Assembly: GCF_002803845.1 (NCBI RefSeq)
Contig: NZ_CP024985.1
Location: 2,046,001-2,110,000 of the forward strand
Direction: 5' to 3'
Source of the DNA: Streptomyces lavendulae subsp. lavendulae
Lineage (GTDB): Bacteria > Actinomycetota > Actinomycetes > Streptomycetales > Streptomycetaceae
DNA: 64,000 nucleotides
Shown: positions 18,011 through 25,572 of the stretch, one piece after another
How positions within the stretch are numbered: position 1 is the first letter of the stretch
How the letters are laid out: the number at the start of each line of letters is the position of its first letter
Translations under genes and position numbers: made by a program
Notes under the pieces: generated by a model
What the model was told of the DNA's origin: nothing
Database searches by the model: none
Seen by the model: the letters and a program-made list of their open reading frames with translations, nothing else

Positions 18011-20648
18011 GCGGGCCGCCCGCCGCCGGGTCCGGGACGTCGGCCGGTTCGAACTCCAACGGGACGACGGGAGCGGGACCGGAGCCCGTTCCGGAGTCGG
18101 GGCCGGGGCCCTGCGGCCATCCGTGCTGGGCGAACCGGGCCGCCATCCTGCCCTCCATGACCTCCAGCAGCCCGCGGACCGTCCGGGCGTTGCCGAAGCC
18201 GGCCGGATCCGCCGCCCGCCCGCGCTCCAGCCAGCGCGCGGCCCGGTCCGCCACGCCCGCCCCGAGGGCGTACCCCTCGGCGGCGGCCGACCGGCGCAGG
18301 ATCTCCACCAGGTCGGCGGTGGAGTACGGCGGGAACGGGATCGGCTCCGTGAACCGCGACTTCAGACCGGAGTTGGCGTCGAGGAACTCCGCCATCTCCC
18401 GCGGATAGCCCGCGGCGATCACGACCAGGCGGCCGCGCCAGTGCTCCATCTCCCGGGTCAGGGTGTCGATGGCCTCGGCTCCGTAGCCCCCGTACGAGCT
18501 GTCACGGGCCAGGCTGTACGCCTCGTCGATGAACAGGACGCCGTCCAGCGCGTCCTGAACGGCCTTCTGCACCTTGGGGGCGGTCTCCCCGATGTGCACG
18601 CCCACGAGTTCGGCGCGGGTGACCTCCAGCACGTGTCCCTTGCGCAGCAGGCCGAGGTCCCGGAACATCCTCCCCACCAGCCGGGCCACGGTGGTCTTCC
18701 CCGTCCCCGGCGGCCCGGTGAACAGCAGGTGCGGGGCGGCGAAGCCCTCCCCTCCCCTGGCCTGGCGCAGCCGCAGCCGGTTGGCCAGCTGCGTCAGGTG
18801 TCCGCGGACCGGGCCCAGCCCGACGTAGCGGTCGAGTTCCGCCAGCAGGCCGTCGGGGTCGGGGGCCGGCGGGGCCAGGTGCGTCCGGTAGGCCTCCGGG
18901 ATGTCCCCGGGTACTACCGGCCGGTCGACGTGGCGGCGGACCCGGGCGGCCCACAGGGCGTAGACCTCGTCGGCGAGGGTCCGCATCTCCCGCGCGTTGC
19001 CGAAGGTCGCGTCCCTGGTCCGGTACATCCCGGCGACGATCCGGGCCAGCTCCTCCTCGGCCTCGGGACTCGGGCGCGGGCCCCGCCGGGTGAGTCGCCC
19101 GAGGAGGATCGCGAGCAGGGTGTCGGGGGGATAGTCGGTGAAGTCCAGGACGGTCGGGAACCGGCTCCGCAGGCCCGGGTTGGCTTCCAGGAACTCCTCC
19201 ATCTTGTCCGGGTATCCGGCCGCGACGACGGCCAGTCTGCCGCGGTCGTTCTCCATGCGGCTGATGAGCGTCTGGATCGCCTCGCCCCCGAACCCGTCCC
19301 TCTGGTCGCTGAGTCCGTACGCCTCGTCGATGAAGAGCACTCCGTCCAGGGCCCGTTCCACCGTCTCGTCGATCAGCGCGGCCGTCTGGCCCACGTATCC
19401 GGCGACCAGGTCCCGGACCTTCGCCTCCACGACGTGGCCCCGGCCCAGCAGGCCCAGGTCCCGGTAGACCTCACCGACCAGCCGGGCCACGGTGGTCTTC
19501 CCGGTCCCGGGATTCCCGGCGAACACCAGGTGGAGGGCGGGGGGTTCGGCCGCAGCGGTGTGACCGGCCTCCCGGAGCGCCGCGGCGGCCTCGACCTGGG
19601 CGCGCAGGCGCTCGAAGTGCCGTTTGACCGCGTCCAGCCCCGGCAGGGCGTCGAGCCGCTCCCAGGCCGGGCGGGGGTCGGTGTCGGCGCCCTCGACCCA
19701 GCCCCGGACGGCGTCGGCGTCGAGCGCGCCGCCCTGCCGGGCCAGGCGGACCAGCTCGGTCCGCCAGGTCCGGGCCTTCCAGGGCTGTCCGGCCATGACC
19801 CGTACGATCGGGGCCAGTTCCCGCCAGTCGCCGATCCGCAGCCCGTCCCGCAGCCGTGTCGCGTGGATCAGCCGTTCCACCTCGGCGGCCTGCGGGAATC
19901 CGATCCGTGCCGTACCGGGGCGCCCGGGAGTTTCCATCTGCTGGCGTACGAAGGTCTCCAGCAGCGGGAAGCCGCCCTGTCCCGCGACGAACCCGGCCAC
20001 TGCCTCCAGGGTGGGCCTGCGGAACACCAGCACCCACAGGTTGTGTCCGTCGCTCTGCTGGGACCAGTCCGCCATGGCGTGGGCCAGCTGCCGGGCCGCG
20101 TTGTGGTGGCGCAGGACCTCCTCGGCGTACGGGAACACCACGGCGGTCCGCTGGCCGCGCCCACGCAGGTACCCGGCGAGGGTCATCACCCCGAACGGGT
20201 CGGAGACGCCCGCCGCCGACGGCGCGGGCCCGGTGGCGCCCGCGGCGCCGGCCGGATCCGCCCCCCGCTCCCCGGTGCCGCCGCCCGCGCCGAGGCCGGA
20301 CACCAGCATCCCGCCGAGCGGGCCCCTGAGCTGCGGGTGGCGCATGGTGCGCGGCGCCGCCCGGCGCGGGGCGGCGGCCCTGCGGGACCGGTCCCGCGAG
20401 GCGTCGTCGCGGAAGTAGACGGGATCGGACAGGGAGCTGAAGACGATCCGCTCGTAGCCCTCGGCCCGCAGCAGCCGCCACAGGGTCTCCTCCAGGGTGC
20501 ACACCTGGTGACCGCCGTCGACGAAGACGTCGTCCACGCCCGGACCGTAGAGGACGGCGAACGGTTCCCCGCCGCGCAGGGCGGCGGCGGGGAACCGCTC
20601 CACGGCCGGCCCGGGGCCGGGCGCGGGCGGTGTCGCGGGCCCGGTCAT
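18000..20648 (-). CDS. CbxX/CfxQ-type double AAA+ ATPase
   Basis: This 882-aa protein carries two AAA+ modules of the CbxX/CfxQ (RuBisCO-activase-like) family. Module 1 has Walker A FAGNPGTGKTT near residue 380 and Walker B LFIDEAYGLSD. Module 2 has FTGPPGTGKTT near 643 and LFIDEAYSLARD. The first 330 residues form an additional domain with a Rossmann-like start (FAVLYGPGVDDVFVDG) and no obvious Walker A. The start is ATG 20648, overlapping the upstream stop (ATGA). In other contexts this family remodels protein complexes in hexameric rings; here it would be the remodeler of the operon's complex (inference). It is the last gene of the long operon. Confidence 0.88.
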   Translation of the reverse strand: MTGPATPPAPGPGPAVERFPAAALRGGEPFAVLYGPGVDDVFVDGGHQVCTLEETLWRLLRAEGYERIVFSSLSDPVYFRDDASRDRSRRAAAPRRAAPRTMRHPQLRGPLGGMLVSGLGAGGGTGERGADPAGAAGATGPAPSAAGVSDPFGVMTLAGYLRGRGQRTAVVFPYAEEVLRHHNAARQLAHAMADWSQQSDGHNLWVLVFRRPTLEAVAGFVAGQGGFPLLETFVRQQMETPGRPGTARIGFPQAAEVERLIHATRLRDGLRIGDWRELAPIVRVMAGQPWKARTWRTELVRLARQGGALDADAVRGWVEGADTDPRPAWERLDALPGLDAVKRHFERLRAQVEAAAALREAGHTAAAEPPALHLVFAGNPGTGKTTVARLVGEVYRDLGLLGRGHVVEAKVRDLVAGYVGQTAALIDETVERALDGVLFIDEAYGLSDQRDGFGGEAIQTLISRMENDRGRLAVVAAGYPDKMEEFLEANPGLRSRFPTVLDFTDYPPDTLLAILLGRLTRRGPRPSPEAEEELARIVAGMYRTRDATFGNAREMRTLADEVYALWAARVRRHVDRPVVPGDIPEAYRTHLAPPAPDPDGLLAELDRYVGLGPVRGHLTQLANRLRLRQARGGEGFAAPHLLFTGPPGTGKTTVARLVGRMFRDLGLLRKGHVLEVTRAELVGVHIGETAPKVQKAVQDALDGVLFIDEAYSLARDSSYGGYGAEAIDTLTREMEHWRGRLVVIAAGYPREMAEFLDANSGLKSRFTEPIPFPPYSTADLVEILRRSAAAEGYALGAGVADRAARWLERGRAADPAGFGNARTVRGLLEVMEGRMAARFAQHGWPQGPGPDSGTGSGPAPVVPLEFEPADVPDPAAGGPLTG

Positions 20649-22012
20649 GCCGTCCCGGGCCGGGGCTGCTGCCGGGCGCGGTGCCGTTCGATGTCGCGCA
20701 GCAGCGGATCGGGGTCGCCTTTTTCGCTCACCGGTTCCGACACCTGGTGGCCCTCCGCCGCCAGCCCCTGCCCGATCGCCCGGGCCCGGGCGGTGAGATC
20801 GGCCTCGGCGGTCACGTCGTGGTCGTAGGAGTGCACGCGGATCACGCACTCCCCCTCGTCCTGGACGGCCTGCGAGATGTCCAGGACGATCTCGTTGCCG
20901 TTGTCGTGGCGGAGTTTGGCGTAGTAGGCGCCCCGGGGGTCGGCGTCCTGGTACTCGCTGTCGACGAGGTCGTAGAAGGCGTAGTCGCTGAGGGTCTGGG
21001 CCACGGCGTCGGCGAGGTTAACCCGGATCTGCGAGGCCAGTTGCCGCATGCCGGCCCGTTCGACGGTTTCCCCCAGCGCGCCTTCGAGCCCCGGTGCCCG
21101 CTCCCGCAGCGCGTGCAGTTCGCCGGTGTCGGTCCCGTCGTCGCGCGCCCGTGCCAGGGCCCGCTCCGTCTCCTGTCCCAGCTCGTCGAGCTCCCCGGCC
21201 GACCAGTAGGTGACGTCCAGCGTGTACCCGGGCAGGGACCGGCCGTCCGCCCCGAGGACGGGGCGTTCCCTGTTGCCCTCGATCAGCTTCCCGATCCGCA
21301 CCAGGGCCTCGACGGCGGCGGTCTGGGCCCAGGAGCGTTCCAGTTCCCGCTGTTCGATGTCGAGGCGCAGCTCGCTGAGCGAGTGGTACGTCTCCTGCAC
21401 CACGGCGAGGGCGGCGTCGAACCGGCCGTGCGAGGCGTTCTGCTCGGCGGTGGACAGCCGGCGCGTCAGCCGGTCCAGTTCCCCGGGGGCGTAGCGCTCG
21501 TGCGGCAGCGACCGCTCGATCAGCCCGGCCATGGCCCGGCTGTCGGAGAGCCAGGTACGGACGGTCTCCTCGGCCCGTGCCCGGTCCTGCTTCATCACGT
21601 CGATCTCCGCGGACAGCCGGGCCGTCTCGGCGCGGCGTTCGGCGCGTTCCGCGGCGATCTCCCGGCGTACGGCCTCCTGGTGGGCGGCCAGCTGCCGCCG
21701 GGAGTCCTCCTGGATGCGGCCCGCCGTCTCGTCGAGGGTCCGGTGCAGCTCGCGGGCCTGCTCCCGGAGCCGTCGCGAGGTGTCGGCCTCCAGCTGCCGG
21801 GTCTGCTCGCTGAGGCCGCGCACCACTTCCTCGTGCCGGCGCTGGCGCTCCTCGACCCTGCCGAAGGTGCGGTCGATGTCGGCGCGGGTCTGCTTGCGGA
21901 CGTCGTCGATCAGCCGGGGCAGGTTGCGCTGCACCTCCTTCAGCTTCTGCGCGTTGCGCTGGAGGCGGTACCACTCGGACTCGTCGACCTGGATGCGCTT
22001 CCTACCGCTCAT
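20645..22012 (-). CDS. Coiled-coil protein of unknown function (455 aa)
   Basis: The first 200 residues are strongly charged coiled coil (many Arg/Glu/Gln heptads, QTRADIDRTFGRVEERQRRHEE). The C-terminal part is globular with a conserved-looking AYYAKLRHDNGNEIVLDIS segment. No signal peptide or membrane segment is visible. The ATG at 22012 overlaps the radical-SAM-type gene by 11 nt, and its stop overlaps the AAA gene start. It may be the oligomeric scaffold or substrate for the AAA protein. This is a guess from gene order only. Confidence 0.8.
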   Translation of the reverse strand: MSGRKRIQVDESEWYRLQRNAQKLKEVQRNLPRLIDDVRKQTRADIDRTFGRVEERQRRHEEVVRGLSEQTRQLEADTSRRLREQARELHRTLDETAGRIQEDSRRQLAAHQEAVRREIAAERAERRAETARLSAEIDVMKQDRARAEETVRTWLSDSRAMAGLIERSLPHERYAPGELDRLTRRLSTAEQNASHGRFDAALAVVQETYHSLSELRLDIEQRELERSWAQTAAVEALVRIGKLIEGNRERPVLGADGRSLPGYTLDVTYWSAGELDELGQETERALARARDDGTDTGELHALRERAPGLEGALGETVERAGMRQLASQIRVNLADAVAQTLSDYAFYDLVDSEYQDADPRGAYYAKLRHDNGNEIVLDISQAVQDEGECVIRVHSYDHDVTAEADLTARARAIGQGLAAEGHQVSEPVSEKGDPDPLLRDIERHRARQQPRPGTA

Positions 22013-22661
22013 GGGGCAGTTCCCTTCCCGGGGAGGTGCGGGCTCGTACGGAGTCGACCGCGCTGTCGAAGGCGGCCAGCAGCCCGCTCGGCGGGACGCC
22101 GACGAGCAGGGCTTCCGGGCCGCTGATGGCGATCTCGGCGGTCCTGGGGCGGCGGGCGAAGTCGTACCCGCAGTCCGCCAGCCGCCGGGTGAGGTGGTGG
22201 ATGCGCTGGTTGGTGCTGCCGCGCAGTCCGCGGCCGTCGTCCAGCGCCGCCACGTACCGGCCGTCGATCAGTACGTCGACCGCGGCCAGGAGTGCGGGGA
22301 CCCCCGGGGACGGCGGCGCGGAGCGGAGCCGTTCGAGCCGGTAGCCGGTGAAGCAGATCACGGAGACCTCGCGCTCCCGGCGGGCCAGCCGTGCCACCTC
22401 GGCGAGCCCGGCCGCCTGCTGCATGGGCTCGCCCCCCGAGAAGGTCAGGCCGTCCACCTGGGGGTCGCTCAGCAACTCGGCTGCCAGGGCTGCCGGTTCG
22501 GCCCGCCGGGCGGGCCGGTCGGGGATCCATTCGGGGGACATGCAGCCGGCGCAGCGAAAGGGGCATCCCTGTACCCAGAGCACGGACCGCAGGCCCGGCC
22601 CGAGCGCCTCGGTGCCGATCCGGGTCGCCGCGACGTTCAGTGCCGGGGTGGCGGCGCTCAC
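22002..22661 (-). CDS. Radical-SAM-type 4Fe-4S protein (NrdG/activating-enzyme-like)
   Basis: This 219-aa protein has the radical-SAM cluster motif C33-x3-C37-x2-C40 (QGCPFRCAGC) and the downstream GGEPMQQ motif that contacts SAM. Its small size resembles anaerobic ribonucleotide-reductase activating enzymes and other 4Fe-4S single-cluster proteins. No nrdD-like gene is nearby, so a classical NrdG role is unlikely. Its GTG start at 22661 overlaps the stop of the secreted vWA gene, making it an integral operon member. It may modify a partner protein of the operon, but the target is unknown. Confidence 0.85.
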   Translation of the reverse strand: MSAATPALNVAATRIGTEALGPGLRSVLWVQGCPFRCAGCMSPEWIPDRPARRAEPAALAAELLSDPQVDGLTFSGGEPMQQAAGLAEVARLARREREVSVICFTGYRLERLRSAPPSPGVPALLAAVDVLIDGRYVAALDDGRGLRGSTNQRIHHLTRRLADCGYDFARRPRTAEIAISGPEALLVGVPPSGLLAAFDSAVDSVRARTSPGRELPHER

Positions 22662-24241
22662 CGCGGCCCGCCGGCGGGGGTGCCCGAAGGGCCGGGCGCG
22701 GCCCGTCCGGACAGGTAGGTGAACGACACCCCGTTGACGACGACGTCCCGGTCGGGCAGACAGGTCGCGCCGCTCTCGCGCGCGGTGGAGCCGTCCGGCG
22801 TGTAGCGGATCAGCAGGTCGATCCTGGGGCCGGTGCCGGTCGACCGGCGCCGGCCGCGGACCCGGCCCCGTCCGCCGACCGACGGGGGCCGCAGCGTCAC
22901 CGTGCGGCCGGTCAGTTCGACACGGTCGGTGAACGCGTCACCGAACACCCGGGTCAGCAGCAACTCGCCGCGCAGTCGGGGCCGGTGGGTCCTGCGCCAC
23001 CACAGCCAGCCGGTGAGCAGCAGCAGCGCGCCGCCGCCCAGCACCCCGGGGAGGAAAACAGCCGATCCCACCGTGGCCCGCAGCGGCACCGCCGCCCCCG
23101 TGACGCGCACCTGCTGGGGAACGTTCAACCGCACGTCGGGGGCGAGCGGCTGCTCCCACGCAGAGGTCACCCGGCCGGACAGCTTCAGCGTGGCGTCGGC
23201 CTCCTCCACCCGGCGGTACGGCAGCGGGCCCGCCGGGAGCCGGCCCCTCAGCCGTACGTCGAAGGTCCGGGACTCGCCCGGCCGGAGGGTCAGTTGCCCC
23301 GGCAGGCCGTCCAGGGCGACGGACGGGTCGCCGAGCGAGGCGCTCGCGCCGGTGACGGTCAGGGGTACGTGCCGGGACGTCGAGCGGAGCGTGAGCTTCG
23401 CGGTCGCCGACCCGCTCGTGAGATCGGCGCGCGCGGCGTCCGACCACTCCGCGGTCACCCCCTTGCCGACGTCCCCGGCCAGCAGCAGCTGCGCCTTGCG
23501 GATCCGGGTGCGCTCCCCGGCCCGTGCCAGGTACGAGCCGAGGTCCTGGATGCTGTCGGGGCGCAGCACGGTGGTGTTCTTCACGACGTCGCCCAGCAGG
23601 TCGGCCCCCGTGGCGCCGTTGCCCAGCGGCAGCGCGTACCCGGCGAGTTCGGTGCGTTCGGCGAGGGCCTGCGCGCGCCCGCGCAGGGCGGTCCAGGCGG
23701 GCCCCGTCGCATCGGGGTAGCGGGAGCCCCCGACGGGGTGGTGCTCGCCGTCGGTGAGCAGCACCACGGACGCGACCGCCGAGGCGTGATCGCGTTCGAG
23801 TTCGGTCAGTGCCGCGTCGAGCGCCTCGCCGATGTCCGTGTCCCCGGCGGGGTCGGGGGCGGCGGGCAGCTTGGACATGATCGCGGCGCTGTCGCCGGCC
23901 GAGCCGATGTAGCGCGGCTGCGGGCGGGAGTCGAAGGTGAAGAGCGCGACGTGGTCCTTGGGCGACATGCCGTTCAGGAAGCTGCCGATGGTCGAGCGGA
24001 CCGTGTCGTAGCGGCCGTCCTGGTTCATCGACCCGGAGGTGTCGACGAGGACGACGTAGTCGGCGGGCTGGTCGTCCAGCCCGAGGGCCTGGTGGATCTC
24101 CGCCCGGGAGGGTGCCGGGTCGTTGGTCGTCGCCCGTGCGGTCGCCGGTGGGGCGGCCAGCAGGACGGCGGTCAGCAGCGCGGCCCCTCCCCGCGCGGCG
24201 CGCGCGAACCTGGGTGCCCGTGGCGGGGTGGGGTGCTTCAC
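22658..24241 (-). CDS. Secreted/membrane-anchored vWA-domain protein
   Basis: This 527-aa protein has a signal peptide (residues 1-37, Ala-rich, ending ATARA). A von Willebrand A domain follows with an intact MIDAS DTSGS motif at residues 67-71 (VVLVDTSGSM). Beta-rich modules come next, with a transmembrane helix at about 385-405 (GVLGGGALLLLTGWLWW). The cytoplasmic tail ends with an Arg-rich segment and a beta-rich region. The GTG at 24241 overlaps the Hsp70-like gene stop. It is the only clearly exported member of the operon, so it could link an extracellular cue or adhesion to the cytoplasmic GTPase/ATPase components. Confidence 0.87.
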   Translation of the reverse strand: MKHPTPPRAPRFARAARGGAALLTAVLLAAPPATARATTNDPAPSRAEIHQALGLDDQPADYVVLVDTSGSMNQDGRYDTVRSTIGSFLNGMSPKDHVALFTFDSRPQPRYIGSAGDSAAIMSKLPAAPDPAGDTDIGEALDAALTELERDHASAVASVVLLTDGEHHPVGGSRYPDATGPAWTALRGRAQALAERTELAGYALPLGNGATGADLLGDVVKNTTVLRPDSIQDLGSYLARAGERTRIRKAQLLLAGDVGKGVTAEWSDAARADLTSGSATAKLTLRSTSRHVPLTVTGASASLGDPSVALDGLPGQLTLRPGESRTFDVRLRGRLPAGPLPYRRVEEADATLKLSGRVTSAWEQPLAPDVRLNVPQQVRVTGAAVPLRATVGSAVFLPGVLGGGALLLLTGWLWWRRTHRPRLRGELLLTRVFGDAFTDRVELTGRTVTLRPPSVGGRGRVRGRRRSTGTGPRIDLLIRYTPDGSTARESGATCLPDRDVVVNGVSFTYLSGRAAPGPSGTPAGGPR

Positions 24242-25572
24242 GGACCTGCTCCCTCAAGGTCGGTCGGCAGGGTGCCGAGGGGGTGTTCGGCGGGCGCCGC
24301 GGCGCCCAGCGGGTGCAGCACGAGATGGGCCGTCCCGTCGACGGCGATGCGTACTCCTACGTGGCAGTGCTCGCCTCCGCCTCCCGCGGGGAGGGTCAGG
24401 GTGGCGACGGTCCCGGTGTGCTCCCCCCGGGCGTCGCGCACCCGTACCCGTACCGGCCGTGCGGGATCGGCGGGGTGTGCCGCACCCGTCGCCACCGCGA
24501 CGCGGTGTCCCCCGGCTTCCGCGAAGACGGTGGCGCCGCCGGGTTCCAGGACTCCGGCGGGGCTGATCACCAGCTCTTGCGGCCGGGGGGCTCCGCCGGT
24601 GACGCGGTGGGTGCCCACGCTGACGGCGTGCGGGTAGCGGTCGCCCGGGTCGGCCCGGCCGGCCGCGACCAGCGCGGCGCCGAAGACGGCGGCGAGGGCG
24701 GGGTCGGTGCCGCCGGGCAGGGCGGCGAGGGGCCCGTGCCGGTCCGCGAGGTGCCGGGTCAGCGGGCCGAACCGGGCCGCGCCCCCCACCGCGACGACCG
24801 GCGGGGCGGGCGCGCCGCCCAGGACCTCGTCGAGCAGGTGGTCGAGTCCGGCCGTGAGCGGTCCGAGGGCCCGGCGCACCGCGCCCGCGGTGATCTCCCG
24901 CCCGTCGATCCGGTGGACGGCCGCTTCGTCGTACCGGCCGTGATGGCTGTCCGCGCGGCGCAGCGCGACGTCGAGCCGCTCGGCGGCGCCCGCCTCCGAG
25001 CGGGTCGCGGCCAGCGCCCGCAGTCCCGCGGCGTCGTCCGGCAGCCCGACGGCGGCCAGCAGCGCCCGGTCGAGGTGGGCGCCGTAGCCGTCGGCGGGGG
25101 CGTGCCACGCCCGGTCCGTGACGGCCACGGCGCCGGAGGCCGGGGCGCACACCGACACCTCCGCCGCGCTCGCGCCGAGTGCGCAGACGGCGTACCGGCC
25201 CGAGGGCGCCGTGCCCGCGTGCCGGAGCAGCGCCAGTACCGCGTGGGCCGTGCCCAGGAAACGGATCCGCGGTGGCGGGCGCGTGCCGTGGACGGCGGTC
25301 AGCGCGTCCGCCGCCCGGTCCGCGGCCCCGGCGCGGTCCTGTTCCCTGACGACCAGCACCACCCGGTCGGGAAAGCCGTGGCCCGCGCAGTACTGCGCGT
25401 AGGCGTCCCGCAGGGCGGCCCAGGGACGGGCGCCCGCGTCCGCCGGTACGGGGACGCCCTCGCCGGGTACCGAGCCCGACAGCCGGACCAGCCCGGGGGC
25501 GCCGTCGGCGCCGGGCACGGCGATGCGCGTGAAGCGGGTTCCCGCGTCGACGGCCACGGCCGCGGCGCTCAC
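24238..25572 (-). CDS. Hsp70/actin-fold (ASKHA) ATPase-like protein
   Basis: This 444-aa protein has the three nucleotide-binding signatures of the actin/Hsp70 superfamily: phosphate-1 AVDAGTRFTRIAV at the N terminus, phosphate-2 CALGASAAEVSVC near residue 150, and adenosine motif VVAVGGAARFGPLTRHL near 265. A C-terminal beta domain could play the Hsp70 substrate-binding part, but the usual lid helices are not evident. GTG 25572 overlaps the GAP1-like gene (GTGA), and its stop overlaps the vWA gene. It is divergent from housekeeping DnaK and likely a dedicated chaperone-like subunit of this system. Confidence 0.8.
   Translation of the reverse strand: MSAAAVAVDAGTRFTRIAVPGADGAPGLVRLSGSVPGEGVPVPADAGARPWAALRDAYAQYCAGHGFPDRVVLVVREQDRAGAADRAADALTAVHGTRPPPRIRFLGTAHAVLALLRHAGTAPSGRYAVCALGASAAEVSVCAPASGAVAVTDRAWHAPADGYGAHLDRALLAAVGLPDDAAGLRALAATRSEAGAAERLDVALRRADSHHGRYDEAAVHRIDGREITAGAVRRALGPLTAGLDHLLDEVLGGAPAPPVVAVGGAARFGPLTRHLADRHGPLAALPGGTDPALAAVFGAALVAAGRADPGDRYPHAVSVGTHRVTGGAPRPQELVISPAGVLEPGGATVFAEAGGHRVAVATGAAHPADPARPVRVRVRDARGEHTGTVATLTLPAGGGGEHCHVGVRIAVDGTAHLVLHPLGAAAPAEHPLGTLPTDLEGAGP

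Noticed and set aside
22002..22661. Calling the radical-SAM-type protein NrdG
   Set aside because: Only the cluster motif and size match; there is no nrdD and the operon context is quite different.
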